A stretch of DNA of 64,000 bases from Zanthoxylum bungeanum (lineage: Eukaryota; Streptophyta; Magnoliopsida; Sapindales; Rutaceae). Both the position numbers and the translations under genes were made by a program. The notes below the pieces were generated by a model. It did no database searches. It had not been told where the DNA came from and saw nothing but the letters and a program-made list of their open reading frames with translations. Within the stretch, counting starts at the first letter, position 1, and each line of letters starts with the position of its first letter. Where the stretch lies: positions 169,501-233,500 of the forward strand of contig SKCR01047762.1 of NCBI GenBank assembly GCA_019454045.1, written 5' to 3'. Positions 34,463 to 46,072 of the stretch are shown here, piece by piece.

Positions 34463-36463
34463 CATAAAGATTCTTAATGGATGGTACACCAATGTCAATA
34501 AGAATCTTCTCAGCTTGAGTAGCATTTGTGATTCTTCGACTTGAGATACCACTGTGGGCACATGAGACATCTTCCACACTTAGATGATAGTCACGTCACC
34601 GATATATTCAAATCAGACCTCCGTCTATTCGTTGGGTGTGGAAAGATCCTCAAGGTGTCCTGTGTGTGTCGAGATAGGATCCATCAGTTCTGTGTACATA
34701 GCATAGGTAGTCCATATATGATTAACAATTAGATAAAAACCATGGGCCCGTGGTACACTTTAGAAGTCAGTTCTAAGTGTTCTTTTAGAGATTTCTAATA
34801 GAGACGTCGACATGATTGTCCTTATAGAGATTTGACGTTTACATATATATCTCTGGGATATATCCGGATACTTGTGACAGATGAATTATAGATATGCCAT
34901 GACCTCGACCTGTATGATTCAACGAGTTTATCCATGGTCGTCATAATTTACGAGTGGGTAAATTATGGACACGAAATTAGATTTCATGATGGATATGCCT
35001 GAATCTAGAGAGTCTCACTAGTGAAATATACTCGTAGAGCACTAGGGCAACTTTAATGAATAATACTGATTATTTATAAGTCGTTTAAAGGTTAAACGAA
35101 AAATACATGCGAAGGGACCTAATAATAATTTCCTAATTATTGTATATTTGTATTCAATGATAGATTTTATTAAATACACATTAATTAAATGTCAAATTAT
35201 GATATTTTACATATATCATAAATATATATGTATTTAGATATTTACAGTAAATATAATACATATATTTGAAGTATTTGTATTTAAATAATTATTTAATTGT
35301 TAAATAATTAAAAATATAAATAGCTTAAGTTTTGATATTTTAGGAGATGCCTTGAGTTGCTTTTGTTGACTTGTTGAAATTTCATTAAAGTTGTATTGAT
35401 AAAAATGCAAGTTGATCAAAGTAAACTTAAATGAAACAAAAATTAAATATCTAGATATTTCATATATACAAAATTCGACCAAGGCATTTGGTGGAAGTAT
35501 ATATTGTTTTGTTTCATTTTATTAGGTTTACGTTAACAAGTTACACAAAAATAAACACAATAGAGTTGAGAGAAAAAAGTTGAAGAACAAAAAGAAAAGC
35601 TTGGAAATTTCTTGATTTTGTAAATTTTTCTTTAAACCTTTCAACTTAGAAAATATTTCTAACATGCTTAGCTTCAACATGTGTTGCTAGGATGTTGTCT
35701 CTACACTTATAGTTTGTGTTTTAATTGGTTGTGAACTTGTTTGAAAGATGTATGCATGTATGGTTTATAAGTGAGCTTGAAATGATTTCAATGGCTTACT
35801 TATGATTATTTGATAATCATGTTGCCATTCTAGAGTTTCTAAGCCCCTCAATGATTACCTAGAATTTTTATTGAGTTGTTTCATGATGGTGAGACTTATT
35901 TGGTGTTGTTTAGATTAAATTAAAATGATGGATTTAATTAATTTGGTAAGATTTATCAATTTGAAGAAATTATAAAATTAAGGTTCTTAACCCTTTCCAA
36001 ATTTGGGATTTTTCATATATGTGATGTATTATGGTGTGTATATGATGCATATTAATTTTTGAGTTGATTGGATTTGATCTTGGCATGTTTTGAACATAAA
36101 ATGACCAAATTGTAAAAACTGAAAAATCTGGGGTGGTTTCGGCAATTAGACAAAAATTAGGGATTTTATTGCAATCTTATTTTGATGTGTTGGACATGTT
36201 GGAAATCATTTTAGAAATGATTTAGAATTATCCAAAATTATATTTGACAATTTTAGGACTAAAATGATCAATTTGCAAAGTATTGGGGCAATTTGGTAAT
36301 TACCAAGAAAATTTGGTTTCTTGTTTAATTTTTCAGAATATGATAATTGGGTAATTAAATAAATAAGTTTATTTAATTGATCCAAGAAAAATTTTGAAAT
36401 CAGAAAATTTTGATTTTCCGCGTTTTATTTGCGTTACCAGATTTTCGCCATAAAACCCCTACA
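34463..36463 (+). repeat. 5' LTR of E2, truncated at its start
   Basis: It aligns with 41573-43575 from GATT(C/G)TTAATGGATGG onwards and ends AAAACCCCTACA. The first part of the LTR, present at 41182-41572, is not recognisable upstream of 34463. The boundary is therefore approximate. Confidence 0.8.
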
Positions 36464-36466
36464 AAA

Positions 36467-36478
36467 TGGTTTCAGAGC
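36467..36478 (+). other. Primer-binding site of E2 (variant)
   Basis: TGGTTTCAGAGC, differing at one base (T for A) from the copia consensus TGGTATCAGAGC, lies 3 bp after the LTR. Confidence 0.8.
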
Positions 36479-36697
36479 GAGTCTGATTCTGGACACCCGA
36501 TATGATTATGCCTTTTAAATTCAATGTTTAATTTAATCTTTACTTTATGCATGCATGTGTTTATTTAATTTTATTAAATAAAGTAAAAATCATCTTTTGC
36601 GGAAAATCCCTAATTAATAAGGTTTATGTTATTTATGTATTTGATGCATATTACATGGTCCGTCTTGTCAATAAGGTTTATGGATACTTTTCTGTGA

Positions 36698-37017
36698 CTA
36701 CATCCGAGATCGTGCCAAAGTTGTGAGGGTGTAGCCGATAGAAATTTATTTATGCCGGATGTATATTAGATACTAGATAAATTCAAACGAAAGTAGAATC
36801 TTGAACGTGCCAAAGCTGTCAGGGTTACGCAAGTAGCTTGAGTTTATCATTGACGAGTTTAACCTTGGTATGCCTCATTGTGAACGTGCCAAAGCTGTCA
36901 CAACGAGAAACGACCAAGATCGGAAATCCAAGAGTCACTATTGAGTGATTGACAATGAGTTGTCTACCTGATCAATATACGTAGGCGAGACCGTGCCAAA
37001 GTTGTGAGCTGAAATAT
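36698..37017 (+). repeat. Array of four constant-loop hairpins in E2 leader
   Basis: Each unit has the loop CGTGCCAAAG[C/T]TG flanked by different, self-complementary arms: CTACATCC/GGGTGTAG (36698-36734), AATCTTGA/TCAGGGTT with G-U pairs (36797-36826), CTCATTGTGA/TCACAACGAG (36874-36907), and a weaker AATATA/TATATT (about 36974-37010). The position between PBS and the gag start is the same as that of the array in D, whose loop shares GCCAAAG. Confidence 0.65.
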
Positions 37018-37220
37018 ATTCATGGGATCCACCTTTCACTATTTGTATTTAATTTAATTATTGAATCTTTGTATTCTGTTTGGGGATTATAATATTGCAT
37101 GATTTAGTGGGAGAGGCATTTTTAGATTAAAAATCCATGATCTAGTTAATGCTTTTGATATTATATGAAACTGCTTTATATCTGCTAACCGTATTTCGTA
37201 ATCTATATGATAGATTTGCG

Positions 37221-38178
37221 ATGGTGGCACAATCGACTAATCCGTTTACGCGTATGTTGGATACGAACAAACTTAAAGGCGCTGAGAACTTCACCGATTT
37301 GGATTTGGATTTAAGGATTGTCCTTGATTCTGAGAAGTTGGGATATGTACTTCAGGGTCTGCTGCCCCTTGTTGTGTCTGAGGATGCAACACCAGAGGAA
37401 CTCCAAGTTTTCCAAGCTTGGAAAGATGATGATTTAAAATTTAAATCATACATCTTAAGTTCACTGGCACCGGGACTCAAGAAATAATACTTTGGCTTGA
37501 CAGATGCGTATAATATGATGATGTGATTAAGAGAATCATTCATGAACCAATAACAAATTGTTGTTCATAAAGTTGCGATGGAACTGTTCCATGCGCGACT
37601 GGACGAGGGGAAAGCTGTAAGCTCACATGTTCTTCACATGATCGATTTGATCGATCAACTGAGGCAACATAATATCCATCTGAATGACATTCTCGGTAGG
37701 ATTGTCATTATTGATTCACTCTCAGCTTCAAATCGCCAATTCGTGATGTATTTCAACATGAATGAGATTATCTGTTCCTACCATGAACTGCATAAGATAC
37801 TAATCATGGCAGAAGAGGACCTAAGGAAGGGAGTACTGACTCGCCCTTTGAAACCTACTTCACTTTCCGCTTCTTCTCAGACCTGGTCAAAGGGAAAGAA
37901 GACGAAAGCGAAGAAGAAGAAGGGTTTCGATTCTCAACCGCATGGGAAAGATAGCAAAGCCCAAGAGGACTTCTGACGACAAATGCCATCACTGCAGCAA
38001 ATTCGGGCACTGGAAAAGGAACTATCCTGACTACATTGCCCAGATAATAAAGAAGAGAGCATTTATATCAGGTACATTTATTTTTTCAGTTATTGATATC
38101 TCACTAGCTTGTGAAGCTGTTACATCCAGCTGGATTTTGGATTCTGCTTGTCATGTTCACATTTGCAATTCGTTGTAG
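37221..38178 (+). pseudogene. E2 copia gag and start of protease
   Basis: The likely start is ATG 37221 (MVAQSTNPFTRML). The reading frame continues past three stops (37485-37560) into the gag core HARLDEGKAVSSHVLHMIDLI. A frameshift near 37950 leads to the zinc knuckle C-HH-C-SKFG-H-WKRN-Y, whose last Cys is Tyr. Then comes the protease region with WILDSACHVHIC, where the usual catalytic DSG/DTG is DSA. Gag would package element RNA; here it is interrupted. The A+K-rich stretch before the knuckle fits the basic linker of copia Gag. Confidence 0.85.
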
Positions 38179-39475
38179 GTGCTGAAGGAAAGTAAGAAAC
38201 TAAAGCCTGGGGAGCTGCAGTTGCGCTTTGGGAGTGAAGACTCTCTGGATGCAGTTGCAGTGGGAATATGCGAGATCCCTTTACCGAATCAGAGCCTTTT
38301 GTTGTATGATTGCTACGTTATACCAGAATATGTAGAAAATATTATATCTTTTTTTTATTAGATACAGAAGGTTATCATATTAATATTAAGAACTGTTCTT
38401 TGTATTTATATGATAAACGTAATATTCAGATCCTTTGTTGTCCAAATGAGCATGGTCATTACACATTGCATACTTCTAAAGATATTTTGAATACTGGGAT
38501 AAATAAATGTAGTTTACCTGTTGTTAATAATACTGAACTATGGCATATGAGGCTAAGTCATATAAGCGTTAAATGCCTTACCCAATTGGTTAGGAATGGT
38601 TTGATACCAGATCTCACCATTGAAACATATCCAACTTATGAATCATGTATTCAGGGTAAGATGACCAAAGCCCCATTTTCTGGTGTTGGACAATGCACCA
38701 CTAACTTACTGGAACTCGTACATTCTAATTATGTGGTACACTAAGTCAGACTGCTCACATTGGTTATTCTTACTTCGTTACCTTTACCGATGATCTGTCG
38801 TGGTACAATTATGTCTATCTAATGCGACATAAATCAGAAACCTTTGAAAAGTTCAAAGAGTTCCGAAATGAAGTAGAAAAACAAACTGGTCAATATATTA
38901 AATGCCTTTGATTTGATCGAGGCGGGGAATATATGAGCAGTGAGTTCATAGATTATATGAAGGAGAATGAGATTCTCGCTCAATATACTCCCCCAGGTAC
39001 TCCACAGCACAATGGAGTGTCTGAGAGGAGAAATCAGACTTTATTGGATATGGTCCTATCTATGTTGAGTTTTACAGATTTGCTCTATTACTTATGTGGC
39101 TACTCTCTTCTAACAGTTGCACATCTTTTGAATAAGATTCATTCAAAAGCTGTTCATACGACTCCATATGAGATATGGACCGGTAGGAGACCAAATCTTA
39201 ATTATATTAAGGTTTGGGGTTGTCATGCCTATGTCAGGATGACTCAGCAAGATAAGATTTCACCTCGAGGGCAAAAGTTTAGGTTTGTTGGATATCCTTC
39301 GAATACGAAGGGATATCTGTTCTATGATATCGAGCATCAAAATGTGTTCGTAGCTCGCTTCACAAAATTTCTAGAAGTAGATTTTTTTCAGAAGGTGGTA
39401 ATCATAGACATGTTGAAATTGATGAAGTCCAACCTGAAAACAATGAACCAAAGGAGGAACCTGAAGTTCAAGTAG
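38179..39475 (+). pseudogene. E2 copia GAG-pre-integrase and integrase
   Basis: GAG-pre-integrase has LWHMRLSHIS, and the following CxxC is reduced to CIQG. After a stop at 38742 and a shift, the integrase core shows FVTFTDDLSWY (first Asp region), then a TGA replacing the Arg/Ser region before DRGGEYM, and the Glu in NGVSERRNQTLL. The C-terminal part reads VWGCHAYVRMT, FVGYPSNTKGYLFYD. The zinc site damage and stops exclude activity. Confidence 0.87.
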
Positions 39476-41161
39476 ATGAAGAACCTTCAACACACACCCC
39501 CCGTAGGTCACAAATGGTATCTAGACCTCCTGAACGCTTGTATTTGATACAAGAAAAGAGTCTCGATGTTCTCTTAGTTGAAGAGACTGATCCTTTTACC
39601 TATAGAGAATCGATGTTGGACATCGACTCCGTGAAATGGTAAAGTGCCATGAAATCTGAGTTAGACTCAATACATGAGAATCAAGTTTGGGACTTGGTTC
39701 CGCTTCCCAAAAGAATTGTTCCTATCGGTTGTAAATGGGTTTATAAGAGGAAGCACGGGCCTGATGGAAATGTTGAAACCTATAAGGCCCGACTGGTAGC
39801 AAAAGGTTACACGCAACGACCTGGCATCGACTACGATGAAATTTTTTGGCTAGTAGCTATGCTTAAGTCTATTAGGATTTTACTTTCTATAGCTGCATAT
39901 CATGACTACGAGATTTGGCAAATGGATGTCAAAATGACTTTTCTAAATGTATTTCTTAATGAAGAATTCTATATGGAACAGCCGAAAGGTTTTACGTCCA
40001 GCGAAAACTCGGGTATGGTATGTAAGCTTAAGAAGTCCATTTATGGACTTAAACAAGCTTCACGAAGTTTGAATCTTCGATTTGATAAGATTATTAGATT
40101 GTCTGGTTTTCTCAAGAATTCGGAAGAATCCAGTGTGTATCAGAAGGCCAGTGGGAGTCTGGTGGTATTTTTAGTCCTCTATGTTGAAGACATCCTAATC
40201 ATTGGGAATTATATAGGGATGATGCAAAACGTCAAAGCTTACCTCTGTAAGAATTTCTCCGTGAAGGACCTGGGAGAAGCTTCCTATGTTTTAGGCATAA
40301 AACTCTATAGAGATAGAAAGAGGAAGCTGATTGGGTTATCCCAATCAACGTACATAGATAAGATCTTAGAACGATACAATTTTGGTAACTATAAGACAAC
40401 AAATATATCGTTCAGACATGAGATTCATCTTTCAAAGAAGATGAGTCCACAAATAGAAGACGAGAAGGTTAGAATGTCTAACCAACCTTATGCTTCGTGT
40501 TTGGGTAGCATAATGTATGCCATGTTATGTACTAGGCCTGATATCAATTTCGTTGTTAGCGTAACCATTAGATATCAGTCCAATCCAGGAAATGACCATT
40601 GGATGGCCATTAAACATATCATGAAGTATCTTAAAGGTATTAAGGATAAGTTGATTATTTATGGAGGAAGTGAACTGCAAGTTAATGGGTATATGAATTT
40701 CGACTTCCAATCGGATCCCGATGATAGAAAGTATACATATGGATTCGTCTTTACCCTTAACAGAGGTGCGGTTTGTTGAAGAGTTCCAAACATGGGTTAA
40801 CAACAGATTCCACCACAGAGGCATAATACATTGCAGCTTCTGAAGCTGTAAATGAAGATGTATAGATTATGAACTTTATCACAGAATTTGGAGTGGTCCC
40901 AAGTATTGAGAATGCGATTCCGTTATACTGTGATAATACTGGAGCCATTGCGCAAACAAAGAAAACGATGGCGCATCAGAAGTCGAAGCATGTGGAACGT
41001 AAGTACCACATCATTCGAGAAATTATGTCGTGATGAGATATTATCGTGTGCAAGGTACCGAGTGAAGATAATGTAGCAGACCCGCTTACGAAGGCCATAC
41101 CTCTGAAGTTATTTGATAAACATGTGGAGTCGATGGGTATTATATACAATCGATATTGGCA
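39476..41161 (+). pseudogene. E2 copia reverse transcriptase and RNase H
   Basis: A TAA (39640-39642) replaces the glutamine codon in the W-Q-SAM motif. After it an open frame of 376 codons (39649-40779) covers RT: GCKWVYKRK, TYKARLVAKGYTQ, QMDVKMTFLNVFL, YGLKQASRS, and the catalytic box as YVEDILIIG (codons 178-181 of this frame), the first Asp of YVDD being Glu. RNase H follows in broken frames at 40780-41161 with LYCDNTGAI, the SKHVE motif and the ending FDKHVESMG. Even if expressed, the YVED change should cripple polymerisation. Confidence 0.87.
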
Positions 41162-41181
41162 CTAGAGTAAGTGGGAGATTT

Positions 41182-43575
41182 TGTTGGGGTTGGTGCTCAG
41201 AGCACCAATTCCCCGTTGTATTTCCTTGTAAATACTATTGTAAATGTTTTATTATGAATAAAATGAGCAGTTTCTATAATATAATATATCTTTTTATATG
41301 GTAAAGACGTAATCGACCTTTGAATGATTAGTCATGATGCAGTTGCAAAAGCGTCGCAACTGACATTGAGTTGTATCATGACATTGTCATTCTTAGACTG
41401 TTCCTGGTCAAGGTTTACACTACTTGGTTAGTAAAGTAAACCCGTTGAGACTGGTACATGTCGTATATTGGAATATATGATTCCAATATTTTCTCAATGA
41501 ACCATGAGTCTTGGAGACTCATATAGACGTGTAGGTGTTTATAGCGGATAAACACTGAATGACTAACCGAAGATTGTTAATGGATGGTACACTAACGTCA
41601 ATAAGAATCTTCTCGGGTTGAGTAGCATTTGTGATTCTTCGACTTGAGATACCACTGTGAGCACATGAGACATCTTCCACACTTAGATGACAATCACGTC
41701 ACCGATTTATTCAGATCAGACCTCCACCTATTCGTTGGGTGTGGATAGATCCTCAGGGTGTCCTGTGTGTGTCAAGATAGGATCTGTAAGTTTTGTGTAC
41801 ATAGCATATGTAGTCCATATATGATTAGCAATCAGATAAAAACCATGGGCCCGTGGTACACTTTAGAAGTCAGTTCTAAGTGTTATTTTAGAGATCGCTA
41901 ATAGAGACGTCGACAGAATTGTCCCTATAGAGATTTGACGTTTACATCTATATCTCTGGGATATATCCGGATACCTGTGATTGTGGAATTATAGATAGCC
42001 ATGACATCGACCTGTAGCGAGTTTATCCGTGGTCGTCATAATTTACGGGTGGGTAAATTATGGACACAAAATTTGATTTCGTGACGGATATGTCTGAATG
42101 TAGAGAGTCTCACTAGTGAAATATACTCGTAGAGCACTATGGCATCTTTTATGATTAATACTGATTATTTATAAGTCTTTTAAAGGTTAAACGAAAAATA
42201 CATGCGAAAGAACCTAATAGTCATTTCCTAATTTTTGTGTATTTGTATTTAATGATAGATTTTATTAAATACACATTAATTAAATATCAAATTGTGATAT
42301 TTGACATATATCATAAATATATATGTATTTAGATATTTAAAGTAAATATAATACATATATTTAAAATATTTGTATTTAAATAATTATTTAATTATTTAAT
42401 TGTTAAATAATTAAATTAATTAAAATTATAAATATCTTAATTTTTGATATTTTAGGAGATGTCTTGAGTTGCTTTTGTTGACTTGTTGAATTTTCATTAA
42501 AGTTGTAATGATAAAAATGCAAGTTGATTAAAGTAAACTTAAATGAAACAAAAAATTAAATATCTAGATATTTATACTACACAATTTCGGCCAAGGCCTT
42601 TTTGGTGGAGGTATATATTATTTTGTTTCATTTCATTAGGTCTAAGGGTTCATAAGTTACAAAAACAAATACAAAAGAGTTGAGAGAAAATTTTGAAGAC
42701 AAAGAAGAAAAGCTTGGAAATCTTTGAGTTTTGTAAGTTTTTCTTTAAATCTTTCAACATAGAAAATGTTTCTAACATGCTTAGGTTCAACATGTGTTGC
42801 TAGGATGTTGTCTCTACACTTAAAGTTTGTGTTTTAATTGGTTGTCAACTTGTTTGAAAGATGTATGCATGTATGGTTTATAAGTGAGCTTGAAATGGTT
42901 TCAATGGCTTACTTTTGATTATTTGATAATCATGTTGCCATTCTAGAGTTGCTAAGCCACTCATTGATGACCTTGAATTTTTCTTGAGTTGTTTCATGAT
43001 GGTGAGACTTGTTTGGTGTTGTTTAGATTAAATTAAAATGATGGATTTAATTGATTTGGTAAGATTTATCAATTTGAAGAAATTATAAAATTAGGGTTCT
43101 TAACCCTTTCCAAATTTGGGGATTTTCATATATGTGATGTATTATGGTGTGTATATGATGGATATTAATTTTTGAGTTGATTGGATTTGATCTTGGCATG
43201 TTTTGAACATAAAAGGACCAAATTACAAAAACTGAAAAATCTTGGGTGGTTTCGGAAATTAGACAAAAATTAGGGATTTTATTGCAATCTGATTTTGATG
43301 TGTTTGACATGTTGAAAATCATTTTAGAAATGATTTAGAATCATCCAAAATTGTATTTGACAATTTTAAGACTAAAATGATCAATTTGCAAAGTATTGGG
43401 GAAATTCGGTAATTACCAAGAAATTTGGTTTCTTGTGTAATTTTTCAGAATTTGATAATTGGGTAATTAAATAAATAAGTTTATTTAATTGATCCAAGAA
43501 AAATTTTGAAATCGGAAAATTTTGATTTTCCGCGTATCTGTTGCGTTACCAGATTTTCGCCATAAAACCCCTACA
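41182..43575 (+). repeat. 3' LTR of E2
   Basis: This 2394-bp LTR starts TGTTGGGGTTGG and ends AAAACCCCTACA. It is preceded by the PPT AAGTGGGAGAT. AT-rich palindromic sequence lies at about 42230-42440. Confidence 0.9.
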
Positions 43576-45073
43576 GTTTCCAATGCTACCAAACTTCACT
43601 TCAAGATCCAATCTTGATTTCTCCTAGATGAAATGTTGTAGAGACCTCACAAGCTTCTCTAAACACTTCTCTAACTTATGCTAATCTCTCAAGAATTTTC
43701 TTATGCTTATTAGTTTTCTTGTGTAATTAAAACCTTCATAAAGCTTGTTATTTATAACAAAACTTAGGTAATTTTTAAATAATAAAAGTAGTAATTAACT
43801 TTTAAGTGGGCTTAATCTAATTTGTCCAAATATGTATAATTATGTGTGACTAATCTCCATTGTCTCCCACTTTAATTTAATCCAATTAAATCAAGCCAAA
43901 TCCATCTATTATTACATACTTACAATTACCATAATATCCTCAAATGGTAGAGATAATTATGATTTTACAATTAAGCCCTTGTGTAATTATTGAATTAATC
44001 TAATTAATCCAATTAGGTCAAAGTAAATAATCAATGTTATCCAATAACACTTGATTATCTTAGTTGATAATTATAATATCGAATATTATCTTTTATCAAA
44101 ATTAATCGGCTACCCAAGTGCTCAACGAGTGCACTTCATATTGGGACTCTCTAAGTTCAGATACGTTCGTCATATAAGCCTAGCAAATATGTTCGCAATT
44201 CGGCCACCTCCGAATTCGCGAAGAACACGAACGACCTTTCTGAACTATACAAGTCGAGGTAATCACATATGTTTAACAATCCATTTGTCGTAGGCTATCC
44301 GAGTTATGCTTAGGAAATATAGAATATACCGTCAAGTTTCCGAGATGCATATCTCATGTCGACATGTCCACGATTCATCATAACTGATTCGATCCACCCT
44401 ATGTGATCGACTTTGGCCAAAGATTTAAGAATCGTGATTTTACTAACATGGATACCTAAACCCCTTGTGGTACATATATGGGCCGACAGATCCTATCTTT
44501 CTTTGCACTTGATTACTGAGTGCATCGGTCCACACCCAACGAACATCTAGAGGCCATACCATGAAAGGTTTCTGACATGCATGGCATCTAAGTGTGGATG
44601 ATCTCACACAAAATCAATGTTATCCTATAGTCAAAGGATTACATATGCTACTCGACTCGAGGAGATTCCTATTGACGGTGCTGTGTACATCCAACTATTA
44701 GGAATCGCCTGTGAGTCATTCAGTATTCTCTTTAACGAATACCCACATGTCTATACGAGTTTCCAAAACTCATGGTACATCCGGTTAAACCATTGGAATT
44801 CTAATTCCAATATACGACATGTGCTAGTCTTCTATGTTATAGGAATTCGACCGTATTCCAAAACCAACGACTATGAATATTTACTTTAAGAATAGTTTAC
44901 ACCTAGTGTCAAGACTATTCTAAGGTCGATGCCATTCTTAGCATATCTATACATCAATCTAATACGCATAATGACAATACCATTATAAGGTATGAAATGA
45001 AAAATATTGTTATTTTATTAATAAATAATAAAATATATAATTCGGATTGGCACTCCAAGCACCAACTCCGTCA
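43576..45073 (-). repeat. 5' LTR of E1, upstream part
   Basis: It starts TGACGGAGTTGG on the minus strand at 45073. The segment 44560-45073 matches 28184-28698. The segment 43576-44559 has no second copy in the window, so its place in the LTR is inferred from position. Confidence 0.7.
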
Positions 45074-46072
45074 AGATTATCAATATGAACTACAATCTTC
45101 TTCAACAAATGGAAGTAATGCCAGCCAGATTCTAAATCTGTGATTGGACTCTTTTCTCAAGATTTTATTTACTTATATGTTTTTGAATTGAAACTCACTT
45201 TTCCGCACATAGGCGTTAGCCAAGTTCGTTTCCAGATGTTTTTTATGAATAAAAATATTTTGAGAAATATTTTAGAAAATGATGATTTTTAAAGTATGGT
45301 TTTATGATTTTTGGAGGCATGGGGGAAAAATCCACCTCAGTTGTAACTTGGTACAGATATTGGAATTGACGGATTCAGAACGCCTGCACACGTAGTTCAG
45401 GACTAGGGATGATAAATACCCTTATATCCTAGATTCAGGGCTAGGGGGACAGCGAGATGTAACGTCCTTAGACCCCAGATTCAGAGTCAGGATGGTAGCA
45501 TAGATCCGCACCCCAACTCCAGTTCAGTGGCTTGGGGACGACGAGACGTAACGCCCCAAGACCATCAGATTAGGCGTACAAGGGGACGACAAGAGGTAAC
45601 GCCCTCATACGTCAAGTTTTTCAGAGACAGATTTTCAGAAAAGACATATTTCAGAGATATGGTTTTCAGTTTAGGCTTATGGGGGGATGGCGAGACGTAA
45701 CGCCCTCATACGTCCGGTTTTTCAGAGAAAGATTTTCAGAAATGAGATATTCAGAAAATTTAATTTTCAGAAATGATAAGTTTTATGAAAGAGTTTTCAA
45801 GAGAATTCAGTTTGCAGAATATTTCAGAGTTTTACAGAAAGAAAGGTTTTCAGAAAAGTCTTTTCAGAAAGAGATCTATTTTCATAAAAGAAAGAGTTTT
45901 TCAGAAAAGACAGCTTTCTTGAAAGATTTCAATTTTAGAATAATGATTTTCATAAAGTATTTCAGTTTTCATTTTAAACCGTCCGCTCACTACGTCGTTC
46001 AAATGATCTAACCCCCCACTCTCAATTTCTCTGTTTTGCAGGTATACTCGAAGGAAAAGTTCGAGAGGATTG
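45074..46072 (+). repeat. Element F: Tekay-type 5' LTR, middle part
   Basis: It is homologous to S in opposite orientation. The left end abuts E1 and the right end abuts C in GAGGATTG, with continuation AATTGATACTGATG at 57983. It contains the hairpin array (45441-45715), a run of TTTCAGA/TTTTCAGAAA repeats (45640-45970) and the CTAACCCCCC...TTTTGCAGG block. The beginning of this LTR should lie left of the window beyond E1. Confidence 0.78.
45441..45715 (+). repeat. Constant-loop hairpin array in LTR F
   Basis: There are four inverted repeats with the loop ACGACGAGACGTAACG or variants. 45528-45564 has a 10-bp stem (TGG-CTTGGGG with CCCCAAG-A-CCA). 45674-45715 has TATGGGGG/CCCTCATA. 45573-45613 has GCGTACAAGGG with CCCTCATACGT, imperfect. 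45441-45471 has CTAGGGGGAC/GTCCTTAG, imperfect. Stem sequences vary, the loop does not. Confidence 0.7.

Larger units (their letters stand above)
34463..43575 (+). mobile_element. Element E2: Ty1/copia retrotransposon, coding region mostly preserved but broken
   Basis: 5' LTR about 34463-36463 (first 390 bp missing), PBS 36467-36478, leader, gag, protease, integrase, RT, RNase H, PPT (41165-41180), 3' LTR 41182-43575. It is inserted in the 5' LTR of E1. Many stops and several frameshifts make it non-functional. Its LTR and pol are related to E1. The missing LTR start removes the left TSD; the right flank is gtttc. Confidence 0.88.
28184..45073 (-). mobile_element. Element E1: Ty1/copia retrotransposon split by A, S and E2
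   Basis: Minus-strand order: 5' LTR (45073 down to 33797, split by E2), PBS (33782-33793), small integrase piece, RT and RNase H, PPT, 3' LTR (28698 down to 28184, where A cuts it). The start of the 3' LTR matches 44560-45073. Gag, protease and most of integrase are missing: with S removed the interior is only about 2.2 kb. The expected TSD on the right is agatt (45074-45078); the other side lies left of the window beyond A. E1 is inserted in the F LTR. Confidence 0.82.
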
